A stretch of DNA of 64,000 bases from Saccharothrix sp. (lineage in GTDB: Bacteria > Actinomycetota > Actinomycetes > Mycobacteriales > Pseudonocardiaceae). Each line of letters starts with the position of its first letter. Position 1 is the stretch's first letter. Under the pieces are notes generated by a model. The model was not told the origin of the DNA, searched no databases, and worked only from the letters and a program-made list of their open reading frames with translations. Location of the stretch: the NCBI RefSeq assembly GCF_031180885.1, contig NZ_JAPSLK010000017.1, positions 90,417 through 154,416 on the forward strand, read 5' to 3'. The position numbers and the translations under genes were made by a program. Below are positions 37,549-47,781 of this stretch, piece after piece.

Positions 37549-39267
37549 TTGTCGCAACCGCAAGTCGCAACGACCCGCCCGCTCCGCGCCTGGCAGCGCC
37601 GCGCCCTGACCAAGTACCTGGCGGCCAAGCCCAAGGACTTCCTCGCGGTCGCGACGCCGGGCGCCGGCAAGACCACCTTCGGCCTGCGGGTCGCGGCCGA
37701 GCTGCTGGCCGACCGGACGGTCGAGGCGGTGACCATCGTCGCGCCGACCGAGCACCTCAAGCACCAGTGGGCGCAGGCCGCGGCGGCCGTCGGCATCGCG
37801 ATCGACTCGAACTTCCGCAACACCAACGCGGTGACCTCCCGCGACTACCACGGCGTCGCCGTCACCTACGCCCAGGTCGCCGCCCACCCCACGCTGCACC
37901 GGGTGCGCACCGAGAACCGCAAGACCCTGGTCCTGCTGGACGAGGTGCACCACGGCGGTGACGCGAAGTCCTGGGGCGACGCGATCCGCGAGGCGTTCAC
38001 CCCCGCGACCCGGCGCCTGTGCCTGACCGGCACCCCGTTCCGCTCGGACGACTCGCCCATCCCGTTCATCAGCTACGAGCCCGGCCCGGACGGCGTCCAA
38101 CGCAGCCGCTCCGACCACTCCTACGGGTACGCGGACGCGCTCAAGGACGGCGTCGTCCGCCCGGTGATTTTCCTGGCGTACTCGGGCGAGGCGAGCTGGC
38201 GCACCAGCGCCGGCGAGGAGTTCTCCGCCCGTCTGGGTGAACCGCTGACCCAAGAGCAGACCGCCCGAGCGTGGCGGGTGGCCCTGGACCCGACCGGCGA
38301 GTGGATGCCGTCCGTCCTCAAGGCCGCCGACGTGCGCCTCACCCAGCTCCGCGAGGGCGGGATGCCCGACGCCGGCGGCCTGGTGATCGCGACCGACCAG
38401 ACCGTGGCCAAGGCGTACGCCGAGATCCTGAAGCGGACCACCGGCCACGACGCCACCCTGGTGCTGTCCGACGACCCCAAGGCGTCCGGCCGCATCGCCG
38501 AGTTCTCGGAGTCCACGGACCGGTGGATGATCGCCGTCCGGATGGTGTCCGAGGGCGTCGACGTGCCGAGGCTTGCGGTCGGCGTGTACGCGACCAGCGC
38601 CTCCACCCCGTTGTTCTTCGCCCAGGCGATCGGCCGTTTCGTGCGCGCGAGGGCGAAGGGCGAGACGGCGAGCGTCTTCCTGCCCAGCGTGCCGGTGCTG
38701 CTCGGCCTGGCCAGCGAGCTGGAGCAGCAACGCGACCACGTCCTCGGCAAACCGCACCGCGAGAAGGACGGCTGGGACGACGAGCTGCTGTCCCAGGCCA
38801 ACCAGGTCCAGGACGAGCCGGGCGAGGAGGAACGGGCCTACACCGCGCTGGGCGCGTCGGCCGAGCTGGACCAGGTCATCTACGACGGTTCGTCCTTCGG
38901 CACGGCGGCGTTCGCGGGCAGCGAGGAGGAGCAGGAGTACCTGGGCCTGCCCGGCCTGCTGGAGCCCGATCAGGTCCGGGCACTGCTGCGCCAGCGCCAG
39001 GAGAAGCAACTGGTCGAAGCCAGCCGCAAGGCCGCCAACGCCCCAGCGGCCCCCGCACCGGCCGCCACCCGCCCGGCGAGCGTCCAGGAACGCCTTGCGC
39101 AGCTGCGCAAGGAACTGAACACCCTGGTCGCGATGCACCACCACCGCACCAAGAAGCCGCACGGAAAGATCCACAACCAACTCCGCGAGTACTGCGGCGG
39201 ACCTCCCACGGCCATGGCGAGCATCGAGCAGCTAGAGGAACGCATCGCCACCCTGCGCTCCTGGTAA
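37549..39267 (+). CDS. DEAD/DEAH-box helicase (superfamily 2)
   Basis: The 572-aa protein has helicase motif I (ATPGAGKTTF), motif II (LLDEVHHGGD, a DEVH box), motif III region (LTGTPFRSD) and C-terminal motifs V-VI (MVSEGVDVPRLAVGVYAT, FAQAIGRFVRAR). Residues after about 440 form a low-complexity Ala/Pro linker and a helical tail with QERLAQLRKELNTLV. The start is TTG at 37549, set by GGAGGGG 7 nt upstream and by the N-terminal pattern of relatives. Related proteins resemble UvrB/XPB-type DNA helicases; the role is not defined. Confidence 0.87.
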   Translation: MSQPQVATTRPLRAWQRRALTKYLAAKPKDFLAVATPGAGKTTFGLRVAAELLADRTVEAVTIVAPTEHLKHQWAQAAAAVGIAIDSNFRNTNAVTSRDYHGVAVTYAQVAAHPTLHRVRTENRKTLVLLDEVHHGGDAKSWGDAIREAFTPATRRLCLTGTPFRSDDSPIPFISYEPGPDGVQRSRSDHSYGYADALKDGVVRPVIFLAYSGEASWRTSAGEEFSARLGEPLTQEQTARAWRVALDPTGEWMPSVLKAADVRLTQLREGGMPDAGGLVIATDQTVAKAYAEILKRTTGHDATLVLSDDPKASGRIAEFSESTDRWMIAVRMVSEGVDVPRLAVGVYATSASTPLFFAQAIGRFVRARAKGETASVFLPSVPVLLGLASELEQQRDHVLGKPHREKDGWDDELLSQANQVQDEPGEEERAYTALGASAELDQVIYDGSSFGTAAFAGSEEEQEYLGLPGLLEPDQVRALLRQRQEKQLVEASRKAANAPAAPAPAATRPASVQERLAQLRKELNTLVAMHHHRTKKPHGKIHNQLREYCGGPPTAMASIEQLEERIATLRSW

Positions 39268-39390
39268 CCCCTTCCCCCTGGTTCTCCCCTTCGGGCCGCC
39301 GCCCCACTGCCTTCACCGCGCCAGCGGCCGTTTCCGCCGCGCAGCGGCTGCTTTTGCGCCGCAGGCGCCCCCTATGGGCTATCAGCCACA

Positions 39391-39537
39391 GGAAGGGCCT
39401 CGGTTCGTCCCCCGTACGGCCTGGGCGCAGCCCAACCGCGCTTCGCCCTTCTTGGCAACCAGCTTTTCCGGTTGCCAAGAAGGGCGAAGGGTGGTTGCCT
39501 CCGGCAGGCCGTACGGGGGACGAACCGACGCCCTTCC
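39391..39537. repeat. 147-bp nested palindrome
   Basis: The outer arms (39391-39423 and 39505-39537, 33 nt each) differ at one position. The inner arms (39441-39460 and 39470-39489, 20 nt) are perfect around a 9-nt loop. The parts between the arms are GC-rich and mostly unpaired. The element lies in the 639-bp gap between the helicase and the sugar-binding protein genes, together with direct repeats at 39569-39631. Short frames through it are open on both strands because of the symmetry and are not taken as genes. Confidence 0.85.
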
Positions 39538-39568
39538 ACCCCCCGGGGCCTGCCGCGCGGCGAGCGCC

Positions 39569-39631
39569 GCTTTTGATCTTTCAGGCTTTGATCCTTCAAG
39601 CTTTCGATCTTTCGAGCTTTTGATCTTGAGA
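39569..39631. repeat. Four AT-rich 15/16-bp tandem repeats
   Basis: Units at 39569-39584, 39585-39599, 39600-39615 and 39616-39631 all read GCTTT(T/C)GATC(T/C)T with variable ends. They are far richer in A/T than the surroundings and lie 31 bp after the nested palindrome. Confidence 0.75.
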
Positions 39632-39749
39632 GCGCGCCGGCGCGTACGTCCTGAGAGCACGAAGCGCGTTCCTCCAGCAGGGGCAAGCCGGCCACATTCG
39701 GAGGAGCCCGCAACAAACCCCCGGTAACCCCTCCGTTGACCCGTCGTAG

Positions 39750-39775
39750 CTGACTACTCCGTTCAGAGTAGTCAG
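39750..39775. promoter_or_regulatory. 10-bp inverted repeat upstream of the sugar ABC operon
   Basis: CTGACTACTC (39750-39759), a 6-nt spacer and GAGTAGTCAG (39766-39775) form a perfect inverted repeat about 130 bp before the binding-protein start. It could be an operator or the end of an upstream transcript. Confidence 0.45.
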
Positions 39776-39861
39776 ATGTCCGTTCGGTTACCTCCTCGTT
39801 AGCTCATCGTGCCTACTTTATCGGTCAAGTGTGCTTCCGGTCACGGGTGGTCGCGGCATAC

Positions 39862-39876
39862 GTTGTGCGCCACAAC
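39862..39876. promoter_or_regulatory. Candidate ROK operator
   Basis: GTTGTG-CGC-CACAAC is a perfect 15-bp palindrome 30 bp upstream of the start at 39907. The operon it precedes ends with a ROK repressor gene, the natural candidate to bind it. Confidence 0.5.
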
Positions 39877-39906
39877 ATTTCCCGCGTAGCTCTGAAAGGG
39901 ATGCGG

Positions 39907-41040
39907 ATGCGCAGCAAGAGCCTCGCCCTCATCGCCGTCGGCACTGGCCTCGCCGTTGCCATGACGGCGTGCGGCGCCAACACGTCCGGCGGTGGCACCA
40001 CCACGGGCACGAACACTGACAGCGGCTCGGGCGGCGCGAAGGTCGGCGTCATCCTCCCCGAGACCGCCAGCTCCGCCCGCTGGGAGGGCTTCGACAAGCC
40101 GCTCCTGGACAAGGCCCTCAAGGCCGAGGGCCTCACGCCGGACATCCAGAACGCCCAGGGCGACGTGCAGAAGTTCTCCACCCTGGCCGACGGCATGATC
40201 AACGCCGGCGTCAAGGTCCTGATCATCGCCACCCCGAACAGCGAGGTCGGCGCGGCCGTCGCGAAGAAGGCCGAGGCCCAGGGCATCGCGGTCATCGACT
40301 ACGACCGCCTCAACCTCGGCGGCAGCTCGAAGTACTACGTGTCCTTCGACAACGTGAAGGTCGGCGAGCTGCAGGGCCAGGGCTTCGTCGAGGGCATGGC
40401 CAAGCTCGCGCCGGGCAAGAAGCCGGCCGAGGTCATCGAGATCGAGGGCGCCCCGACCGACAACAACGCGACCCTGTTCCACGAGGGCCAGCGCAAGGTC
40501 CTCCAGCCCAAGTACGACGCCGGTGACTTCAAGCTCGTCCAGTCGCAGGCGATCGAGAACTGGGACAACCAGAAGGGCGGCACCACCTTCGAGCAGATCC
40601 TGACCGGCAACGGCCAGAAGGTGGACGGCGTCGTCGCCGCCAACGACGGCCTCGCCGGCGCGGTGATCACCGTGCTCAAGAAGTACGGCCTCAACGGCAA
40701 GGTCCCGGTCACCGGCCAGGACGCCACGCCGGAGGGCCTGCAGGCCGTCCTGCGCGGCGACCAGTACATGACCGTGTTCAAGCCGATCGCCGACGAGGCG
40801 CAGGCCGCCGCCAAGCTGGCCGCCGCGCTGGCCAAGGGCGACACCGCCGCGGCCGACAAGATCGCCACCGGCAAGACCAAGGACACCAAGGGCAACCGCG
40901 ACGTCGCCTCGGTCCTGCTGACCCCGCTGCTGATCACCAAGGACAAGGTGAAGTCCGTCGTGGACGCGGGCTTCGTCAAGGCGTCGGAGATCTGCGTCGC
41001 CGACACCCAGGCCGCCTGCACCGAGCTGGGCATCAAGTAA
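39907..41040 (+). CDS. Sugar ABC transporter substrate-binding lipoprotein (CUT2, XylF/RbsB-like)
   Basis: The 377-aa protein has a signal peptide with lipobox AMTAC (Cys18 or so) and a Gly/Thr linker. The periplasmic-binding domain begins KVGVILPETASSARWEGFDKPLL and includes VLIIATPNSEVGAAVAKKAEAQGIAVIDYDR as a sugar-binding pattern, closest to D-xylose-binding proteins. The second ATG (39907) is chosen because GAAAGGG sits 6 nt before it, whereas it touches the ATG at 39901. First gene of a transporter-regulator operon; the actual sugar is uncertain. Confidence 0.87.
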   Translation: MRSKSLALIAVGTGLAVAMTACGANTSGGGTTTGTNTDSGSGGAKVGVILPETASSARWEGFDKPLLDKALKAEGLTPDIQNAQGDVQKFSTLADGMINAGVKVLIIATPNSEVGAAVAKKAEAQGIAVIDYDRLNLGGSSKYYVSFDNVKVGELQGQGFVEGMAKLAPGKKPAEVIEIEGAPTDNNATLFHEGQRKVLQPKYDAGDFKLVQSQAIENWDNQKGGTTFEQILTGNGQKVDGVVAANDGLAGAVITVLKKYGLNGKVPVTGQDATPEGLQAVLRGDQYMTVFKPIADEAQAAAKLAAALAKGDTAAADKIATGKTKDTKGNRDVASVLLTPLLITKDKVKSVVDAGFVKASEICVADTQAACTELGIK

Positions 41041-41054
41041 TCAAGCGCTAGCCG

Positions 41055-41083
41055 CTGCGGGGTGTGGCCACCACACCCCGCAG
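41055..41083 (+). terminator. Intercistronic hairpin (attenuator) after the binding-protein gene
   Basis: CTGCGGGGTGTGG (41055-41067) and its perfect complement (41071-41083) form a 13-bp stem with a 3-nt loop, 14 bp after the binding-protein stop. Such hairpins commonly stabilise the binding-protein mRNA and reduce expression of the following ATPase and permease. Confidence 0.7.
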
Positions 41084-41111
41084 TGGTGCGCTTCAACCCA
41101 GGAGACCTCTA

Positions 41112-41885
41112 GTGACTGAGCCGATCCTCGACCTGCGCGGCATCAACAAGAGCTTCGGCCCCGTGCACGTCCTGCACGACATCGACTTCACCGTCCAGCC
41201 CGGCGAGGTGACCGCGCTGGTCGGCGACAACGGCGCGGGCAAGTCGACGTTGGTCAAGTGCATCGCGGGCATCCACCCGATCGACTCCGGCGAGGTGTAC
41301 TTCGAGGGCGAGCAGGTCCACATCCACGGGCCGCGCGACGCCGCCCACCTCGGCATCGAGGTCGTGTACCAGGACCTCGCGCTGTGCGACAACCTCGACA
41401 TCGTCCAGAACATGTTCCTCGGCCGGGAGCGCGGCAAGGCGGGCCTGCTCGACGAGGCCGACATGGAGCAGGCCGCCCGCAAGACCCTGACGTCGTTGAG
41501 CGTCCGCACGGTCAAGTCCGTGCGCACCCAGGTGGCGTCGCTGTCCGGCGGCCAGCGGCAGACCGTCGCGATCGCGAAGGCCGTGCTGTGGAACAGCAAG
41601 GTCGTCCTGCTCGACGAGCCGACCGCCGCGCTCGGCGTCGCGCAGACCCGGCAGGTGCTCGACCTCGTCCGCAGGCTCGCCGAACAGGGCCTCGGCGTCG
41701 TCCTGATCAGCCACAACATGAACGACGTCTTCGAGGTCGCGGACCGCATCGCGTGCCTCTACCTCGGCCGCATGGCCGCCGAGGTGCTCACCAAGGACGT
41801 CACCCACGGCCAGGTCGTGGAGCTGATCACCGCGGGTCGTTCCGGCGACCTCGGCATCGCCCGCCCCGAATCCGCCACCATCTGA
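41112..41885 (+). CDS. Sugar ABC transporter ATPase, single domain (FrcA-like)
   Basis: The 257-aa protein has Walker A GDNGAGKST, signature LSGGQRQTVAIA, Walker B VVLLDEPTAALG and the H-loop ISHN. It carries one nucleotide-binding domain, unlike the tandem-domain XylG/RbsA ATPases (about 500 aa), so it must act as a homodimer as in the FrcBCA fructose system. GTG 41112 follows GGAGACC. It pairs with the permease at 41896. Confidence 0.9.
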   Translation: MTEPILDLRGINKSFGPVHVLHDIDFTVQPGEVTALVGDNGAGKSTLVKCIAGIHPIDSGEVYFEGEQVHIHGPRDAAHLGIEVVYQDLALCDNLDIVQNMFLGRERGKAGLLDEADMEQAARKTLTSLSVRTVKSVRTQVASLSGGQRQTVAIAKAVLWNSKVVLLDEPTAALGVAQTRQVLDLVRRLAEQGLGVVLISHNMNDVFEVADRIACLYLGRMAAEVLTKDVTHGQVVELITAGRSGDLGIARPESATI

Positions 41886-41895
41886 GGACCCCGGC

Positions 41896-43335
41896 ATGAC
41901 CAACACCACCAGCGAGACCTCGTCCGCGGACACCCCGCCCCCGGCCCAGGGCGCGATCTCCGACTTCGGCATCGACACCACATCCCAGTCCACCGGCGAG
42001 GCGGTGCGCGACTACGTCGCCCGGCTGCGCGGCGGCGAACTCGGCCCGCTGCCCGCGCTGCTCGGCCTCGTCGCCCTGCTGATCGTGTTCAGCTCGCTCG
42101 CCGACACGTTCTTCACGCTGGGCAACATCGCGAACCTCCTCGCCCAGGGCGCGAGCATCACGATCATCGCCATGGGCCTGGTGTTCGTGCTGCTGCTCGG
42201 CGAGATCGACCTGTCCGCGGGCACCGCGTCCGGCGTGTGCGCATCGGTGATGGCGCTGCACCTGGTCAAGGGCGGCAACCTGATGGGCGGCATGGGCGAC
42301 ACCGTCTTCTACCTGTTCTGCGCGCTGCTGGCGCTGGCCGCGGTGCTCGCGGCGCTGATGCGCATCTGGGCGGGCACCGCGCTGTCCGCGGTGGCGCTCC
42401 TGATCTCCCTGATCGGCGTCCCGGCCAACCCGTGGGTCGAGATGCTGCTGGCGATCTGCGTCGGCACCGCGATCGGCTGCATCACCGGCTTCCTGGTCGC
42501 CAAGGTCGGCATCCCGTCGTTCGTCGTGACGCTGGCGCTGTTCCTCGCGTGGGGCGGCGTGGTGCTCCAGTTCATCGGCCAGGGCGGTGTCCTCGGTCTC
42601 AACAACGAGGTGATGTTCAAGGTCGCCAACGGCAACCTGACCACCGCGGGCTCGTGGGCGCTCTTCGCGATCGCGGTCGGCGGTTATGCTGCGGTCGTGC
42701 TCGGCAGGCATTTCTCCAGGCTGCGCAAGGGCTTGGTCGCTCCGCCCACCCCGCTGGTGCTGACCAAGGTGGCGGCCGTGGTGGTCCTCGGCGCGGTCGG
42801 GACCTACCTGCTGACGCTCAACAGGTCCGCCTCGTCGCTCGTGGTGATCACGGGTGTGCCGTACGTGGTGCCGATCGTGCTGGTGCTGCTGGTGATCGGC
42901 ACGTTCGTGCTGGAGCGCACCCGGTACGGCCGGCACGTCTACGCGGTGGGCGGCAACAAGGAAGCCGCGAACCGGGCGGGCATCAACGTGGCCCAGATCC
43001 GGATGAGCGTGTTCGTGATCTGCTCCTCCGCCGCGGCCATCGGCGCGATCGTGTACTCGTCCAAGGTCGGCTCGGTCGACCCGAACGCCGGTGGCGGCAA
43101 CACCCTGCTGCTGTCGGTCGGCGCGGCCGTCATCGGCGGCACGTCGCTGTTCGGCGGCAAGGGCCGGCTGCGGGACGCGGTCATCGGCGCGGCGGTGCTG
43201 GCGACCATCAACAACGGCATGGGTCTGCTCAAGCAGCCCGCCGCCGTCGTGTTCATCGTGACCGGCCTGGTGCTGCTGCTGGCCGCCAGCGTCGACGCGC
43301 TGTCCCGGCGTCGGGCGGCGGTGGCTCCGCGCTGA
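41896..43335 (+). CDS. Sugar ABC transporter permease (CUT2, XylH-like)
   Basis: The 479-aa protein has a soluble N-terminus of about 50 residues and about 10-12 membrane segments. Family patterns include IIAMGLVFVLLLGEIDLSAG, ERTRYGRHVYAVGGNKEAANRAGI and SVGAAVIGGTSLFGGKGR. The length matches XylH-type permeases (about 390-480). It follows the ATPase by 10 bp with GAGGACC as ribosome site. Confidence 0.9.
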   Translation: MTNTTSETSSADTPPPAQGAISDFGIDTTSQSTGEAVRDYVARLRGGELGPLPALLGLVALLIVFSSLADTFFTLGNIANLLAQGASITIIAMGLVFVLLLGEIDLSAGTASGVCASVMALHLVKGGNLMGGMGDTVFYLFCALLALAAVLAALMRIWAGTALSAVALLISLIGVPANPWVEMLLAICVGTAIGCITGFLVAKVGIPSFVVTLALFLAWGGVVLQFIGQGGVLGLNNEVMFKVANGNLTTAGSWALFAIAVGGYAAVVLGRHFSRLRKGLVAPPTPLVLTKVAAVVVLGAVGTYLLTLNRSASSLVVITGVPYVVPIVLVLLVIGTFVLERTRYGRHVYAVGGNKEAANRAGINVAQIRMSVFVICSSAAAIGAIVYSSKVGSVDPNAGGGNTLLLSVGAAVIGGTSLFGGKGRLRDAVIGAAVLATINNGMGLLKQPAAVVFIVTGLVLLLAASVDALSRRRAAVAPR

Positions 43336-43336
43336 C

Positions 43337-44509
43337 GTGACCACCCCCACCGCCGGTGCCCGACCCGACGAGGTCCGCAGGCACAACCGCACCGCGCTGT
43401 TGCGCAAGCTGCACGTGGACGGACCGTCCACCAGGGCGTCGCTCGCGGCCGAGCTGGGGCTCAACCGCAGCACGATCAAGGCCCTGGTGGACGGGCTGGC
43501 CGAGTCCGGCGTGGTGGCCGAACGCGTCCCAGCCCAGCGCTCCGGCGCCGGGCGGCCGTCACTGCTGGTGCTGCCGCAACCGCACGCCGCGGTCGTGATG
43601 GCCATCGACGTCCGCGTCGAGCAGGTGGCGATGGCGCTCGTCGGGCTGGGCGGCGACATCCTCGGGCGCGACTCGTGGAACCTGCACCACCGGTCCCGCG
43701 ACCCCGGCGAGGTGATCACGCACATCGCCGACTCGGCCAAGCTGCTGGCCGACGAGCTGGACGTGGTGCCGGTCGGGGTCGGGGTGTCGGTGCCCGGGGT
43801 GGTGCGGCGGGCGGACGGTCTGGTGCACGAGGCCCCGAACCTGCACTGGACGGACGTGGCCCTGGGGTCGCGGTTGTCGGCGGTGCTGAAGGTGCCCGTC
43901 CAGGTCGGCAACGACGCCGAGCTGGGCGCGCTGGCCGAACACGTCCGCGGTGCCGCCCGCACCGCGTCCGACATGGTCTACATCACCGCCGACGTGGGGG
44001 TCGGCGGTGGCGTGATCTCGTCCGGGAGGCCGTTGCGCGGCACCGGCGGGTACGTCGGCGAGCTGGGGCACATGGTGGTGCGGCCCGGCGGCCGGCGGTG
44101 TTATTGCGGCTGCCAGGGGTGCTGGGAGACCGAGGTGGGCGAGGCCGCGCTGTGCCGCGCCCTGGCCCTGCCCGAGGACGCGCCGCGGGGCGCCGTGGTG
44201 GCGGAGCTGCGGTCGCTGGCGGCGTCGCCGGAGGCCGTGGCGCACCGGTTGGGGGAGTTCACCGAGTGGCTGGCGATGGGGCTGGTCACGGTGGTGAACA
44301 TGCTGGGGCCGGAACTGGTGGTCCTGGGCGACCTGTTCACGGCGTTGCCCGACCAGGTGGTGGACGAGGTGCGCCGGGTCGTGCAGAAGCGCTCCCTGGT
44401 GAGCCGTGCTGTCGGCGGCACCCGCATCCTGTCGTCCCCTCTCGGCCGCGACGCGAAGCTCCTGGGCGCCGCCGAGCTTGCCTTCGAGCCAGTGCTCTCC
44501 GAGGTCTGA
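43337..44509 (+). CDS. ROK-family transcriptional repressor
   Basis: The 390-aa protein has an N-terminal winged helix (RKLHVDGPSTRASLAAELGLNRSTIKALVDGL) and a ROK sugar-kinase-like domain with VGVGVSVPGVV, YITADVGVGGGVISSGRPLRG and the zinc motif CYCGCQGCWE. GTG 43337 lies 1 bp after the permease stop. Being co-transcribed with the transporter it probably represses the operon until its sugar arrives. Confidence 0.9.
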   Translation: MTTPTAGARPDEVRRHNRTALLRKLHVDGPSTRASLAAELGLNRSTIKALVDGLAESGVVAERVPAQRSGAGRPSLLVLPQPHAAVVMAIDVRVEQVAMALVGLGGDILGRDSWNLHHRSRDPGEVITHIADSAKLLADELDVVPVGVGVSVPGVVRRADGLVHEAPNLHWTDVALGSRLSAVLKVPVQVGNDAELGALAEHVRGAARTASDMVYITADVGVGGGVISSGRPLRGTGGYVGELGHMVVRPGGRRCYCGCQGCWETEVGEAALCRALALPEDAPRGAVVAELRSLAASPEAVAHRLGEFTEWLAMGLVTVVNMLGPELVVLGDLFTALPDQVVDEVRRVVQKRSLVSRAVGGTRILSSPLGRDAKLLGAAELAFEPVLSEV

Positions 44510-44529
44510 GCGCCGTCTGAAAATGCAGG

Positions 44530-44560
44530 GGGGCGGAGACCCCGATCGGATCTCCGCCCC
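44530..44560 (+). terminator. Terminator hairpin after the ROK operon
   Basis: GGGGCGGAGA (44530-44539) and TCTCCGCCCC (44551-44560) form a perfect 10-bp stem 21 bp after the rok stop. Confidence 0.65.
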
Positions 44561-44599
44561 GGACGGCTAGGGTGCTGGCGGGCTTCGCGCCCGCCGTGA

Positions 44600-44779
44600 T
44601 CAGCCCTGCTGCAGTTCAGCAGCGAGTTCGCGCAGCTTCGTGCTGTGCTCGCGGGCGTGGTGCCCGCAGAACAGCAGCTCGCCCCCGGACGGGAGCACGG
44701 CGCGCACCTGGGCAGCAGCCCCGCAGCGGTCGCAGCGGTCGGCAGCGGTCAAAGCGGGGCGGGTGAGCGTGGTAGTCAT
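44600..44779 (-). CDS. DUF7455-type small zinc-ribbon protein
   Basis: The 59-aa protein reads MTTTLTRPALTAADRCDRCG then LPSGGELLFCGHHAREH. CxxC plus C..HH forms a likely zinc site. The ATG at 44779 has GGAGGGAG upstream; eight further upstream codons are in frame but unlikely. This short protein commonly lies near the primary sigma factor gene in actinomycetes. Function unknown. Confidence 0.82.
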   Translation of the reverse strand: MTTTLTRPALTAADRCDRCGAAAQVRAVLPSGGELLFCGHHAREHSTKLRELAAELQQG

Positions 44780-45360
44780 GGAAATCTCCCTCCGTCCCGG
44801 CACCGTGGTTCGGTGCCCTCACACCTAGCTGCGACCACTCCGCATCTGGCGGGTGCGTCGTGTTCGCTGCTTCCACTCTTGCAGACGCACGGGCGTAAGT
44901 CAGTGTTCCCGGGGTCGTGGCGACCCGCGTCACTCATCATTTACCCGGGCACCGCACTCCCCGAACCCCCGACTTTCCACCGGTTCGCCACGGGAACCGC
45001 TCACGTTCCGCTGTCGTGCCAACGCTTCCGGACCTGCGAATACGACAACGGGCGCACGCCCGTTGCTCCGAACGGTGGGTGCCCACTGCTCTTCGCTGTG
45101 ACGGGTAACACTTTGGTCAGCCGAGAGCGAACACGCCCCGCCATTCCACGATTCGGACGCGTTTTGTCCGATTCACCGCCCGTCAACCGACCGCCGGCTC
45201 GCGCACCGCACCGAATCCAGTCGCACGCCACCCGCCGAACCTGCCGCGGCCGAACTGCCGCTGCTGCCCGCGCTCGCCCGCCGCTGCCGCGCCTGCCCGC
45301 ATCGCCGCCGCGCTGTCTCGCCGCCCGCCGAACCGCCCGGCCCCGCGTGCGCGTCGCGCC
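44780..45360. other. Intergenic region, no gene recognised
   Basis: Open frames here have atypical, arginine/proline-rich products and are not supported. The part next to 44780 should hold the minus-strand promoter of the DUF7455 gene (TAGGTG read on the minus strand near 44826). I see nothing else up to the terminator at 45371. Confidence 0.5.
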
Positions 45361-45400
45361 GAAAACGAAAACGCCGGTGGCCCCGAAGGGCCACCGGCGT
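45361..45400 (-). terminator. Rho-independent terminator of the primary sigma factor gene
   Basis: A perfect 13-bp stem (45371-45383 with 45388-45400) has a CGAA-type tetraloop and, on the minus strand, a T-rich tail (TTTTCGTTTTC, 45361-45371). It begins 16 bp after the sigma stop codon. Confidence 0.85.
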
Positions 45401-45416
45401 TCGCCGTTCGAAGTGC

Positions 45417-46724
<1,308 letters not shown>

Positions 46725-46856
46725 GTACGCCCTTTCGCGACTGTCGATCAAGGCAAACCGAAGGGCGCGAACCTCGGTCGCCGGAGTACGGGGGAGAGCC
46801 CGCCGGATGTTCGTCGGCGGGGCACCGTTCCATTGTAACGACGAGAATCGCGCGCA

Positions 46857-46886
46857 GATGCGCATCACCCGCATCAGATGCGCATC
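46857..46886. promoter_or_regulatory. Paired palindromes upstream of the primary sigma factor gene
   Basis: GATGCGCATC, a perfect 10-bp palindrome, occurs at 46857-46866 and 46877-46886, 20 bp (two helix turns) apart. It lies 133-162 bp upstream of the sigma start and just after the ppgK stop. It looks like a tandem binding site for a dimeric protein. Confidence 0.5.
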
Positions 46887-46923
46887 GACACGCGTTTCCG
46901 CAGCTAGAACGGACGCGAATGGT

Positions 46924-47685
46924 TCAGTGTCGGAGACCCTGCGTGGCGGCCACGGCCGCGCCCACGATGCCCGCGTCGTTCTTCAGCGCCGCCGCCACGA
47001 CCTCGGTGCGCACCTCCAGCAGCGGCAGCCACTTCTCCGCCTTCTTGCTGACCCCGCCGCCCGCGATGACCAGGTCCGGCCAGATGAGGTCCTCCAGCAC
47101 GTTCAGGTACCGCGACACCCGGGGCGCCCACTCCGCCCAGCTCAGGCCCTTGTCCTCCTTCACCGAGGCGGCGGCGCGCTTCTCCGCGTCGTGCCCGTCG
47201 ACCTCCAGGTGGCCGAACTCGGTGTTGGGGATCAGCTCGCCGTCGACGAACAGGGCGCTGCCGATGCCGGTGCCGAACGTCAGCAGCACCACCAGGCCGT
47301 CCTTGCCCCGCCCGGACCCGAAGCGCATCTCGGCGATGCCGGCGGCGTCGGCGTCGTTGAGCACGACGACGTCCTCCTTCGGCTTCCCGAGGCGGCGGGC
47401 GAACAGCTCGGCCGCGTCGGTGCCGATCCACCCCTTGTCGACGTTCGCGGCGGTGTGCGCGACGCCCCGCTTGACCACGCACGGGAGGGTCACGCCGAGG
47501 GGGCCGGTCCACTCGAACTTCTCGACGATCTCGGCGACCACGTCGGCGACCGCGTCGGGCGTCGACGGCTGCGGCGTCAGGATGCGCAGTCGCTCACCGT
47601 CCAGCGCGCCCGCCTCCAGGTCCACCAGGCCGCCCTTGATGCCCGAACCGCCGATGTCCACGCCGAACCCGCGGGTCATGCCCAT
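46924..47685 (-). CDS. ppgK: Polyphosphate glucokinase
   Basis: The 253-aa ROK-type kinase phosphorylates glucose with polyphosphate or ATP. The phosphate motif [16 protein letters not shown], the segment [24 protein letters not shown] and [25 protein letters not shown] are typical of PpgK. ATG 47685 starts MGMTRG; the second ATG is 6 bp later. It is divergent from the phosphatase at 47782. Confidence 0.93.
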   Translation of the reverse strand: MGMTRGFGVDIGGSGIKGGLVDLEAGALDGERLRILTPQPSTPDAVADVVAEIVEKFEWTGPLGVTLPCVVKRGVAHTAANVDKGWIGTDAAELFARRLGKPKEDVVVLNDADAAGIAEMRFGSGRGKDGLVVLLTFGTGIGSALFVDGELIPNTEFGHLEVDGHDAEKRAAASVKEDKGLSWAEWAPRVSRYLNVLEDLIWPDLVIAGGGVSKKAEKWLPLLEVRTEVVAAALKNDAGIVGAAVAATQGLRH

Positions 47686-47781
47686 CCCCGTGGCCCTTCC
47701 TACTCGATTCAGTAACCGTGGCCGCAGACCTTAGCCTGGACTTCCCCGATAGTCCCGTGAGAGTGACGCAGGAGGAACACC

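Noticed and set aside
39372..39727. Open frames of about 115 aa on both strands in the helicase-transporter gap
   Set aside because: They cross the nested palindrome and mirror each other; no ribosome site or family pattern.
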